Positions 1 through 6,542 are shown, counted from the first letter of the stretch. The stretch: DNA of 7,511 nucleotides from Bacteroidota bacterium (GCA_023386855.1 JAEWIW010000232.1:1-7511), one strand, 5' to 3'. Numbers and translations: made by a program. The notes: generated from the letters alone by a model not told the origin.

Positions 1-174
1 CTCTTTAACCCCGGCGAATACAACCTCCGGCTGGTTCTGGATGCGAATAAAAATGGTAAATGGGATTCAGGGAAGTTTTTGGGTACAAAACGCCAGCCCG
101 AAAAAGTAATTTTTATTGAAAGAAAAATAATCGTCAGGGCTAATTGGGATAATGATGTGGATATTACTTTGTAA
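1..174 (+). CDS. C-terminal end of an Ig-like domain surface protein (partial)
   Basis: Reading frame 1 is open from the first base to a TAA at 172-174 and gives the last 57 residues of a protein whose start lies outside the window. The tail has a beta-strand-rich look, with the segment LDANKNGKWDSG, an acidic D-x-N-x-x-G turn followed by W-D-x-G, and ends near an RANWDNDVDI stretch. Similar tails occur in secreted or outer-membrane-anchored Bacteroidota proteins with bacterial Ig-like domains; this assignment is from remembered family appearance and is moderate at best. The export signal would be in the missing N-terminus. The next gene begins only 8 bases after the stop, so read-through transcription into the regulator is possible. 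It has no evident functional link to carotenoid synthesis. Confidence 0.55.
   Translation, partial: LFNPGEYNLRLVLDANKNGKWDSGKFLGTKRQPEKVIFIERKIIVRANWDNDVDITL
144..171 (+). promoter_or_regulatory. Possible Bacteroidota-type promoter for the carH-like gene
   Basis: A TTG at 144-146 is followed 17 bases later by TTACTTTG at 164-171. The second box differs from the Bacteroidota -7 consensus TAnnTTTG at one of its six fixed positions, and the spacing fits the TTG-N17-23 range reported for Flavobacterium. Transcription would begin roughly at 176-180, giving a very short leader before the ATG at 183. The site lies inside the end of the upstream coding region, and short matches like this arise by chance, so confidence is low. 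Confidence 0.3.
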
Positions 175-182
175 GTTAGGAT

Positions 183-1061
183 ATGAATGAATTTACGATC
201 CGGGATCTTGAAAATCTTTCGGGCATAAAAGCGCATACCCTCCGCATATGGGAGCAGCGCTATAGCCTGTTCAAACCCCGGCGTACTTCCACTAATATCC
301 GCACCTATTCCAGCGAAGACCTTAGGATGTTGCTCAATGTTGCGCTGTTGAATAAAGCCGGTTTTCGCATATCCCAGATCGTTAGGATGCAGAAGGAAGA
401 GCTCTATGAAAAAGTGCTTTCCCTGACCGGCTTTGAAGCTTACCAGGAAAAGCTGCTGAACGATATGGTGCTTTGCATGGTTGAACTGGATGCCGCAGGT
501 TTTGAAGAGAAGATAGAACAGTTCATCAGGGTCAAAGGTTTTGACCAGGCCATCAAGCGACTGGTTTTTTCCTTCCTTGAAAGGATCGGGTTACTGTGGA
601 TGACCAGCCATATCAACGTTGCACAGGAGCATCTGGTAACACAGGCCATACGTCAAAAGCTTATTGCGGCGATCGATAAAACACCGGCGTCGAAGGAAAA
701 GCCACTGCAGGTGCTGATGTTTATGCCGGAGGGAGAAATGCATGAACTGGGAATGTTATACGTTCATTACCTGCTGAGGGCAGCGGGTGTCAACGTTCTT
801 TACCTGGGTTCCAACCTTCCGGTTCATGACCTGGCTTATGCGGTGAAAACGGCCCACCCTCAAAAGATCTATACCCATATTACCTGCCTTCCGGGAAAGA
901 GCGATCTGCCTGAATTTTTGAAGGCCTTCCAGGAAGTGCTGCCGGGAAAGGAACTCTATCTTTCCGGGGCTATGAATGGTTTTCCGCCCCAAAAACTGCC
1001 TCCAAATATCCTTTTTAAACGATCAGTTAACGAAGTAATCGATAGCCTCAGCTTTGTTTAA
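183..1061 (+). CDS. carH: MerR-family B12-binding transcriptional regulator (CarH/LitR type)
   Basis: Probable light-responsive repressor that uses adenosylcobalamin as its photosensor and binds DNA when the cofactor is intact. The N-terminus (about residues 4-75) is a MerR winged helix-turn-helix with the typical TLRIWEQRY segment at 19-27. The middle (about 85-165) is a helical cobalamin-cap domain carrying the W-x9-EH signature: W139, E149 and H150. The last part (about 174-292) is a Rossmann-like B12-binding domain with E185-x-H187-x-x-G190, where H187 should be the lower cobalt ligand, followed by a YLGSNLP segment. The 292-residue length fits CarH. The position after W139, a histidine in Thermus CarH, is Met140 here. 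The ATG at 183 is preceded by a weak AGG at 178-180. It sits directly upstream of the carotenoid genes in the same direction, the expected place for their regulator. Family assignment is firm; light control and target are inferred. Confidence 0.88.
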   Translation: MNEFTIRDLENLSGIKAHTLRIWEQRYSLFKPRRTSTNIRTYSSEDLRMLLNVALLNKAGFRISQIVRMQKEELYEKVLSLTGFEAYQEKLLNDMVLCMVELDAAGFEEKIEQFIRVKGFDQAIKRLVFSFLERIGLLWMTSHINVAQEHLVTQAIRQKLIAAIDKTPASKEKPLQVLMFMPEGEMHELGMLYVHYLLRAAGVNVLYLGSNLPVHDLAYAVKTAHPQKIYTHITCLPGKSDLPEFLKAFQEVLPGKELYLSGAMNGFPPQKLPPNILFKRSVNEVIDSLSFV

Positions 1062-1074
1062 CTTTTTTCCGCCC

Positions 1075-1107
1075 TTATTAAACATTTATTCAACAAAAGA
1101 ATTTCAT
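1075..1107 (+). promoter_or_regulatory. Candidate CarH operator: three tandem 11-bp direct repeats
   Basis: In the 83-base gap between the regulator and crtI, TTATTAAACAT (1075-1085) is followed at once by TTATTCAACAA (1086-1096); the first ten bases match at nine positions. A third, weaker 11-mer AAGAATTTCAT (1097-1107) keeps the CA at positions 9-10. The first two share T-n-n-ACA in the same register. Thermus CarH is known to bind tandem 11-bp direct repeats with, as I recall, an nnTnnACAnn-type core, one per MerR domain. A weak -7-like box TAACTTAA lies downstream at 1123-1130. The direct repeats are plain in the sequence; their function as an operator is inferred. Confidence 0.5.
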
Positions 1108-1144
1108 CCTACCCAGGCTAGCTAACTTAACCTAAAAGAAAGTT

Positions 1145-2611
1145 ATCAGGAAAGCAATAGTTATAGGAAGTGGATTTGCCGGCATGTCGGCCGCCTCATT
1201 CCTGGCCCGGGGTGGCTGGGAAGTAACCGTACTGGAAAAACTTGACCAGCCGGGCGGCAGGGCACGACAGCTAAAAGAAAATGGATTCAGTTTCGATATG
1301 GGTCCATCATGGTATTGGATGCCCGAAGTATTTGAACGCTATTTTGCTTCCTTCGGCAGTTCTGTAAGTGATTATTATGAACTGGAACGGCTCAACCCCT
1401 CATACCGTGTTTATTGGGATAATGATTCAACCGATGTTCCGGCCAGTGTAAAGGAATTGCGTGCGCTGTTCAACCAGTGGGAGCCAGGGGCAGGAGCAAA
1501 GCTTGATGCATTTTTAAAAGAAGCTGAATACAAGTACCGGGTGGGGATAGAAAAGCTGGTGTATAAACCCGGGAGATCCATTGGTGAATTCCTCGACTGG
1601 GACCTGGTGAAAGGACTGTTCCGGCTGGATGTTTTCACCTCCATCAGCAGTCATATTAAAAGATATTTTAAAGATCCCAGGATCATCCAGCTACTGGAAT
1701 TCCCGGTGCTGTTCCTGGGTGCGCTACCAAAAGATACCCCTGCATTATATAGTTTAATGAACTACGCCGACATTATCGGCGGCACCTGGTATCCAAAGGG
1801 CGGGATGTATAAGGTGGTGGAAGCGATGTACAATCTCGCCCTGGAACTTGGTGTTGAGTTCAGGTTCAATGAAGAAGCGCTGTCCATTGAACTGGAAAAC
1901 AACTCCGCCAAAAGGGTGGTTACCAGGGAGAACATTTATGAGGCTGATGTGGTCATTGGTGGTGCAGATTATCATTTTATTGAACAGGAACTGTTGCCCG
2001 AACAGCACAGGACTTACTCAAGTGCATATTGGGATAAAAGAGTGATGGCTCCTTCCTGCCTGTTGTATTATGTTGGATTGAACAGGAAGCTTGAAAATGT
2101 ACTGCATCATTCACTGTTCTTTGATGTTCCCTTCGAGCTGCATGGTAAAGAGATCTATTCAGATCCCCAATGGCCCACTGAACCGCTTTTCTATGTCAGT
2201 GCAAGTTCTGTAACAGATCCCACGGTAGCACCTGAAGGCCAGGAGAACCTGGTGTTTCTTATCCCCGTTGCAGCAGGACTTGAAGATGATGATGAAAATA
2301 TCCGGGAATATTATTTCCAGAAGATTCTTAAAAGATTTGAGGCTCACATTGGACAATCCATTTCCAACTCCATTATATACAAAAAATCCTACTCCCATAA
2401 TGATTTCGTAAGCGATTATAATTCCTTTAAAGGAAATGCATATGGCCTGGCCAATACCCTTAATCAAACCGCCATTTTCAGGCCATCATGCAAAAGCAAT
2501 AAGGTTAAGAACCTTTACTATACCGGCCAGCTTACCGTACCAGGGCCAGGTGTACCCCCCAGTTTAATCAGTGGTGAAGTAGTGGCAAAAGAAATACTCA
2601 AATCGTTTTAA
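1145..2611 (+). CDS. crtI: Phytoene desaturase, with a probable non-canonical ATC start
   Basis: FAD-dependent, membrane-associated desaturase that converts phytoene stepwise towards lycopene. Counting from the ATC at 1145 it has 488 residues, normal for the family. The N-terminus then reads RKAIVIGSGFAGMSAA, giving the FAD-binding G-x-G-x-x-G (G8, G10, G13), with E31-K32 ending the second strand and GGRAR at 37-41. The C-terminal signature NLYYTGQLTVPGPGVPPSL begins near residue 456. The first ordinary start, ATG at 1184, would remove the whole glycine motif; the frame is open back only to a TAA at 1133-1135 and contains no ATG, GTG, TTG or CTG before 1184. ATC at 1145 matches where family members begin, and a purine-rich AAAAGAAAG (1134-1142) lies just upstream. 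It leads crtB by 11 bases, so the two should be co-transcribed. The function is well supported; the exact start is uncertain. Confidence 0.9.
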   Translation: MRKAIVIGSGFAGMSAASFLARGGWEVTVLEKLDQPGGRARQLKENGFSFDMGPSWYWMPEVFERYFASFGSSVSDYYELERLNPSYRVYWDNDSTDVPASVKELRALFNQWEPGAGAKLDAFLKEAEYKYRVGIEKLVYKPGRSIGEFLDWDLVKGLFRLDVFTSISSHIKRYFKDPRIIQLLEFPVLFLGALPKDTPALYSLMNYADIIGGTWYPKGGMYKVVEAMYNLALELGVEFRFNEEALSIELENNSAKRVVTRENIYEADVVIGGADYHFIEQELLPEQHRTYSSAYWDKRVMAPSCLLYYVGLNRKLENVLHHSLFFDVPFELHGKEIYSDPQWPTEPLFYVSASSVTDPTVAPEGQENLVFLIPVAAGLEDDDENIREYYFQKILKRFEAHIGQSISNSIIYKKSYSHNDFVSDYNSFKGNAYGLANTLNQTAIFRPSCKSNKVKNLYYTGQLTVPGPGVPPSLISGEVVAKEILKSF

Positions 2612-2622
2612 CCAACAAGGAT

Positions 2623-3459
2623 ATGATACAATTATTTCACGATGTAAGCCAGCAGTGCAGTAAACACATTACCGCGAAATACTCTACATCCTTTGCTTCA
2701 GCTATCAGGTTGCTGCACAGGGACCTTCGGACTCCTATTCATAATATTTATGGTTTTGTTCGACTCGCCGATGAGATTGTTGATACTTTTCATGAACATG
2801 ATAAAGCATTCCTGCTCGACCAGTTTAAAAAAGATACTTTCGATGCAATAGAAAGAAAGATATCCCTCAATCCCATTCTTCATAGTTTCCAGCTTACCGT
2901 AAACGAATATGAAATTGATCATGTATTGATCAATGCTTTCTTCAAGAGCATGGAAATGGATCTTTATAAAGAAGTATATGATGAAGAAGGATACAATGAA
3001 TATATCTATGGCAGTGCTGAAGTAGTAGGTCTAATGTGTTTATATATTTTCTGCAGCGGGAACAGGCAACAGTATGAACACCTGAAACCCTATGCGCAAT
3101 CGCTTGGTGCAGCATTCCAGAAAGTTAATTTCCTGCGTGATGTTCAATCTGATCTGCACCAGTTGAATCGCAGTTATTTTCCCGGAATAAATCTCAACAA
3201 CTTTAACTGGCACGATAAAAAAAGAATTGAAGAAGATATTGCTGCTGATTTCAGGCATGCTTATATTGGCATCAGGCAGTTACCGGTGAAAGCGAGGTTT
3301 GGCGTATATGTTGCGTATAAGTATTACCTGTCGCTCTTCAGGAAGATCTGCAGAACCCAACCGAACAGGATCATGCAGGAAAGAATTCGAATACCCAATT
3401 ACAGCAAGGCTTTTATACTGATCAGGGCCGGGGTGAAGAACCAGTTGCTGAAAATTTAA
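2623..3459 (+). CDS. crtB: Phytoene synthase (squalene/phytoene synthase family)
   Basis: Joins two geranylgeranyl diphosphate molecules head to head into phytoene, the first committed step of carotenoid synthesis. The 278-residue length is normal. Visible motifs are the substrate-pocket segment KYSTSFASAIRLL (19-31), the first aspartate-rich motif D50-E-I-V-D54 that binds Mg and diphosphate, a YGSAEVVG segment near 129-136, and the second aspartate-rich motif QKVNFLRDVQSD with D173 and D177. The ATG at 2623 is preceded by AAGG at 2617-2620, one of the better ribosome binding sites in the window, though close to the start. It lies 11 bases after crtI and 20 before crtZ, consistent with one transcript. 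A squalene synthase is the main alternative in this superfamily, but the cluster of desaturase, cyclase and hydroxylase makes phytoene synthase much more likely. No GGPP synthase gene is seen here, so substrate must come from elsewhere. Confidence 0.93.
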   Translation: MIQLFHDVSQQCSKHITAKYSTSFASAIRLLHRDLRTPIHNIYGFVRLADEIVDTFHEHDKAFLLDQFKKDTFDAIERKISLNPILHSFQLTVNEYEIDHVLINAFFKSMEMDLYKEVYDEEGYNEYIYGSAEVVGLMCLYIFCSGNRQQYEHLKPYAQSLGAAFQKVNFLRDVQSDLHQLNRSYFPGINLNNFNWHDKKRIEEDIAADFRHAYIGIRQLPVKARFGVYVAYKYYLSLFRKICRTQPNRIMQERIRIPNYSKAFILIRAGVKNQLLKI

Positions 3460-3479
3460 ACTGATCAAAAAACAAGATT

Positions 3480-3983
3480 ATGAGCTGGCTAATATTTATA
3501 GTTGTTTTCCTTATCACTTTTATTCTCATGGAAGGAGTGACCTGGCTTACCCATCGGTATATCATGCATGGGTTGCTATGGAATCTTCATGAAGATCATC
3601 ACCAGCCAACAGGTCATTTTTTTGAAAAGAATGATGCCTTCTTTGTGATCTTCGCCATACCCAGTTTCTTATGTATCTTATTTGGAACAATCGACCATAT
3701 CCCCTGGCTACAGGCTATTGGATTTGGCATCATGGCATATGGGTTTGCTTATTTCCTGGTTCATGATGTGATCATTCACCAGCGATTCAAATGGTTCACA
3801 AGATCAAACAATACTTATGTTCGCGCGATAAGATGGGCGCACAAGATGCATCACAAACATCGTGGCAAGGAAGATGGCGAATCCTTTGGTATGCTGTTCG
3901 TTCATCGTAAATACTGGAATAAAGTTAAGCGCGATAAAGCCATTGCGCGAATGTCCAAACTGGATCAGTATGACCAGGTATGA
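3480..3983 (+). CDS. crtZ: Beta-carotene 3-hydroxylase (fatty acid hydroxylase superfamily)
   Basis: Di-iron membrane enzyme expected to hydroxylate both beta rings of beta-carotene, giving zeaxanthin through beta-cryptoxanthin. In 167 residues it shows the histidine clusters of the family: H25-x4-H30 (HRYIMH), H37-x2-H40-H41 (HEDHH), H95 and H100 (HDVIIH), and H121-x2-H124-H125 (HKMHH). Hydrophobic membrane segments lie at about 2-20, 53-70 and 76-95. The length fits bacterial CrtZ and is too short for most sterol desaturase relatives. The ATG at 3480 has only a poor purine-rich stretch before it. The 3' end overlaps the start of the cyclase gene by 14 bases, which suggests coupled translation. 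Being next to a lycopene cyclase supports beta-carotene as substrate; ketolase activity would need a different family, and none is present. Confidence 0.92.
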   Translation: MSWLIFIVVFLITFILMEGVTWLTHRYIMHGLLWNLHEDHHQPTGHFFEKNDAFFVIFAIPSFLCILFGTIDHIPWLQAIGFGIMAYGFAYFLVHDVIIHQRFKWFTRSNNTYVRAIRWAHKMHHKHRGKEDGESFGMLFVHRKYWNKVKRDKAIARMSKLDQYDQV

Positions 3984-5112
3984 TTATATTTTCTCGGGGG
4001 CAGGAGCTGCAGGCCTAAGCCTGCTCGCAAGGATGATCGTTTCGGGAAAATTTAAAGATAAAACGATACTGGTCGTTGACAGTTCTTCCAAAAAAAATAA
4101 TGACCGCACCTGGTGCTTCTGGGAGAAAGAACCCGGCTTCTTCGAAGAACTGGTATATAAAAAGTATAACAAGCTCTGGTTTCATTCAAAGAGCTATTCC
4201 GCTCTGAACGATATAGTTCCCTATACTTATAAACTCCTTCGGGGTATTGATTTCTATGATCATTGCATATCGCTCATTCGCAGCAGTCCAAATATAACCT
4301 GGCAGCAAAACCAGGTAAGTGGTGTGCATTCTATTGATGGAAGAACATGGATCGATATCGGTGGTGAAGAGATTGAAGCAGCATATATTTTCAACAGTAT
4401 AATTTTTGAAAAGCCTGTATTAAAATCCGGCCAATACTATATGCTGCAACATTTCAAAGGATGGATCATTGAAACAGGCCAGGAACATTTCCATGAAGAC
4501 CAGGCTACCCTGATGGATTTCAGGGTGCCTCAACACTGGGGTACCTGCTTCGTGTATGAAATGCCTTTTAATTCAACCCGGGCCCTGGTTGAATATACGA
4601 TCTTCAGCAATGAAGTATTGGAAGATGAAATCTATATACACCAGTTAAAAAATTATATTGAAAAAATTCTTGGCGTCCACGATTATAAAGTACTTGAAGT
4701 GGAAGATGGGTTGATTCCCATGACCAACTTCTCCTATCCCTTGTTTGAAGGAAATATTGTGAACATCGGCACTGCTGGTGGGCAAACAAAAGCATCAACC
4801 GGATATACTTTCCAGTTCATTCAAAAGCAATCGGTGAAGATCATTGATGCGCTGGATAAAACAGGAAAGCCCTTTTATGAAGAAAGCGTCTTCGATAAAC
4901 GTTTTGCACTATACGACAGTACCCTGTTGAATATACTTTGTCATAACAAGCTGGAAGGAGCGGATATTTTTACCCGGCTCTTCCAGATGAACCGGATGAC
5001 GGACATTTTAAAGTTCCTCGACAATGAAACCAGCCTGGCCGAAGAGCTGAAAGTAATAACGGTACTCCCGAAAAAGCATTTTATCCAGGCCGCGCTCCAG
5101 GAGTTGCTGTGA
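3970..5112 (+). CDS. crtY: Lycopene beta-cyclase (CrtY type)
   Basis: Converts the linear ends of lycopene to beta rings, giving beta-carotene; a flavin-dependent, redox-neutral, membrane-associated enzyme. From the ATG at 3970 it has 380 residues, the usual size. Motifs in order: dinucleotide-binding G10-A-G12-A-A-G15 directly after the first strand, D45-R-T-W-C-F-W51, QHFKGW (160-165), MDFR (182-185), an ALVEYT segment (205-210) in the catalytic region, and GTAGGQTKASTGYTF (267-281). A longer frame reaches back to an ATG at 3862, but its extra 36 residues lie within crtZ, precede the normal beta-strand and look unlike the family; the start at 3970 is chosen because MTRYDYIFSGAG is the expected N-terminus. 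It overlaps crtZ by 14 bases. A run of eight A bases at 4090-4097 within the gene could be error-prone. Confidence 0.93.
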   Translation: MTRYDYIFSGAGAAGLSLLARMIVSGKFKDKTILVVDSSSKKNNDRTWCFWEKEPGFFEELVYKKYNKLWFHSKSYSALNDIVPYTYKLLRGIDFYDHCISLIRSSPNITWQQNQVSGVHSIDGRTWIDIGGEEIEAAYIFNSIIFEKPVLKSGQYYMLQHFKGWIIETGQEHFHEDQATLMDFRVPQHWGTCFVYEMPFNSTRALVEYTIFSNEVLEDEIYIHQLKNYIEKILGVHDYKVLEVEDGLIPMTNFSYPLFEGNIVNIGTAGGQTKASTGYTFQFIQKQSVKIIDALDKTGKPFYEESVFDKRFALYDSTLLNILCHNKLEGADIFTRLFQMNRMTDILKFLDNETSLAEELKVITVLPKKHFIQAALQELL

Positions 5113-5151
5113 CCCCGTGGCACGGGGGCGTGGCACGGGGGCGTGCCACGG
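5113..5151. repeat. GC-rich tandem repeat with nested palindromes and hairpin potential
   Basis: Beginning directly after the crtY stop, 33 of 39 bases are G or C, unlike the moderate GC content around it. A 13-base unit CGTGGCACGGGGG occurs twice in tandem (5116-5128 and 5129-5141) and is followed by CGTGCCACGG. The second unit can pair with the tail as a 9-bp stem, CGTGGCACG (5129-5137) with CGTGCCACG (5142-5150) and a GGGG loop. Alternatively the first unit can form a 10-bp stem with 5142-5151. CCCCGTG-G-CACGGGG (5113-5127) is also symmetrical. No T-run follows, so it is not a standard intrinsic terminator. It has the look of a dispersed palindromic repeat, which is an inference. Confidence 0.75.
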
Positions 5152-5165
5152 TGTCCATTTTATCC

Positions 5166-5173
5166 TATCTTGC
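5166..5173 (+). promoter_or_regulatory. Possible -7 box immediately before recR
   Basis: TATCTTGC begins 12 bases before the recR ATG and partly matches the Bacteroidota -7 consensus TAnnTTTG. The same TATCTT is found at exactly the same distance before the glycosyltransferase gene. If it is active, the transcript would start near the ATG and have almost no leader. No TTG -33 element is evident upstream, where the GC-rich repeat lies, so support is weak. Confidence 0.22.
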
Positions 5174-5177
5174 AATC

Positions 5178-5795
5178 ATGGAATTTTCTTCAACCCTCCT
5201 GGAAAATGCAGTGAATGAATTTGCCCGGCTGCCGGGTATCGGGAAGAAAACCGCTCTCCGCCTTGTACTCCACCTGCTTAAACAGGAACCCGGGATGGTC
5301 GAGAATTTTGGTGAAACCATCCTGAAAATGCGCAGGGAAATAAAGTTCTGCAGCCGCTGTCACAATGTTTCCGATGCAGAAACCTGTTCCATCTGCCGCA
5401 ATACCATGCGCCACCAGGATACCATCTGCGTGGTGGAAAATATCCGCGATGTCATCGCCATTGAAAGCACTCAGCAATACAATGGGCTGTACCATGTACT
5501 CGGAGGCATCATTTCACCACTTGATGGCATTGGTCCTGACCAGTTAAATATTGAAACGCTTTTAAACAGGATCCGGAAAGAAGAAACCCGTGAATTGATC
5601 TTCGCACTGAATCCCAATATCCAGGGAGATACCACCATCTACTATATCCAGAAAAAACTACCTTCAAAGGATATAAAAGTCACCACTATTGCCCGTGGAA
5701 TAGCTTTTGGAGGAGAACTGGAGTATGCCGATGAAATGACGCTGGCCAGGAGCCTCCAGAACAGGGTACCCGTCGATAAATTCGTTTCGGGCTAA
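5178..5795 (+). CDS. recR: Recombination mediator protein RecR
   Basis: Works with RecO (and RecF) to load RecA on single-stranded gaps during recombinational repair. At 205 residues it has the normal family length. An N-terminal helix-hairpin-helix region holds FARLPGIGKKTALRLVLHLL (15-34). A C4 zinc finger follows with C58-x2-C61 and C70-x2-C73. The Toprim domain starts near 82 (ICVVENIRDVIAIE) and includes the LGGIISPLDGIGPDQL segment (108-123). The C-terminal IARGIAFGGELEYADEMTLA is typical. The frame stays open upstream to an ATG at 5109, but that would translate the GC-rich repeat and add 23 residues absent from RecR proteins, so MEFSS at 5178 is chosen. There is no clear Shine-Dalgarno sequence. 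It is a housekeeping gene that happens to follow the carotenoid cassette by 65 bases; whether it shares its transcript is unknown. Confidence 0.95.
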   Translation: MEFSSTLLENAVNEFARLPGIGKKTALRLVLHLLKQEPGMVENFGETILKMRREIKFCSRCHNVSDAETCSICRNTMRHQDTICVVENIRDVIAIESTQQYNGLYHVLGGIISPLDGIGPDQLNIETLLNRIRKEETRELIFALNPNIQGDTTIYYIQKKLPSKDIKVTTIARGIAFGGELEYADEMTLARSLQNRVPVDKFVSG

Positions 5796-5894
5796 CGGCC
5801 TGGTATTTGGTAATTCTCCCATATATAAGCCTAATTAAGCTGGCGTCAACTTTCAAGGTTGTTTTGTAAATTGTTCACCCGGAAATTGTGAAGC

Positions 5895-6521
5895 ATGGTA
5901 AATTTCATTCCCATATTCCCCCTTGGTATCGTCGTTTACCCCGGCGAAAAGCTGAACCTGCACATTTTTGAACCACGATACAAACAATTGATCAAAGAAT
6001 GCCTTGCAGAAGAAAAATCATTTGGTATCCCAACCGTGATCGGTGAAAAAATGCAGGAATTCGGAACGCTGATGAAAGTCACTGAACTGACAAAAGAATA
6101 TGATAATGGGGAAATGGATATTAAAACCCAGGGCTTACAGGTATTCCGGATCCTGGAAGTGATACAGTCTATTCCCGATAAATTATACAGCGGCTCTATT
6201 GTTTCTTATCCCGAGAACCAGCTGGACGAGGGCAACAGGAAACTTATGCAAACCGTTGTCAAGGGGATCAGGGAAATGCACAGGCTATTGAAAGTGAGCA
6301 AGGATTTTCAAAAGGAAGAAGACCGTCTCATATCCTATGATATCGCTCATCATGCAGGGCTTTCGCTTGAAGAAGAATATGAATTACTCGGGCTCATGCG
6401 TGAGTTGCATCGACAGGAATATTTAAAAAGACATCTTAAAAAAGTATTGCCGGTTTTAATGGAGATGGAACACCTGAAGGAAAAGATTAAACTCAACGGC
6501 CACTTCAGGAACCTGGGGTAG
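5895..6521 (+). CDS. Stand-alone LON substrate-binding-domain protein
   Basis: The 208-residue protein consists of only the N-terminal substrate-recognition domain known from Lon proteases. The opening IPIFPLGIVVYPGEKLNLHI followed by FEPRYKQLIKECL is the family signature (about residues 5-38), and strands through about 95 complete the beta-rich part, followed by helices including an acidic and basic stretch at about 118-200. There is no Walker A motif and no Ser-Lys protease domain, so it cannot be a Lon protease. Such short proteins are common in bacteria, often annotated as peptidase S16; their precise role is not settled, and a substrate-binding or adaptor role is only a guess. The 99-base gap before it has no clear terminator; a loose -7-like sequence TAAATTGT lies at 5867-5874. 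The ATG at 5895 follows a weak GAAG. Confidence 0.85.
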   Translation: MVNFIPIFPLGIVVYPGEKLNLHIFEPRYKQLIKECLAEEKSFGIPTVIGEKMQEFGTLMKVTELTKEYDNGEMDIKTQGLQVFRILEVIQSIPDKLYSGSIVSYPENQLDEGNRKLMQTVVKGIREMHRLLKVSKDFQKEEDRLISYDIAHHAGLSLEEEYELLGLMRELHRQEYLKRHLKKVLPVLMEMEHLKEKIKLNGHFRNLG

Positions 6522-6542
6522 AGTGTGATTAGTAAATTCCTA

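Noticed and set aside
1184..1186. Ordinary ATG start for crtI
   Set aside because: It would remove the G-x-G-x-x-G FAD-binding motif that is encoded in frame just upstream; kept only as a fallback if ATC initiation is disproved.
2159..2467. Open frame of 102 codons on the - strand inside crtI
   Set aside because: It is a shadow of crtI, with no motif or start signal of its own.
3862..3969. Extension of crtY upstream to the ATG at 3862
   Set aside because: The extra 36 residues are crtZ sequence read in another frame; they precede the normal first beta-strand and would make the protein longer than the family.
5113..5165. Intrinsic terminator after crtY
   Set aside because: The hairpin is strong, but no run of T follows it (TGTCCATTTTATCC only), so a standard intrinsic terminator is not supported; recorded as a repeat instead.
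5109..5177. Extension of recR upstream to the ATG at 5109
   Set aside because: It would translate the GC-rich repeat, overlap the crtY stop and add 23 residues not found in RecR; MEFSS at 5178 is the natural start.
5190..5495. Open frame of 101 codons on the - strand inside recR
   Set aside because: It lies wholly within a confidently identified gene, has no recognisable domain and reads like an antisense shadow.
5828..5841. Near-palindrome AGCCTAATTAAGCT between recR and the LON-domain gene
   Set aside because: Short, AT-rich and with a mismatched pair; such sequences are common by chance and there is no regulator to link with it.
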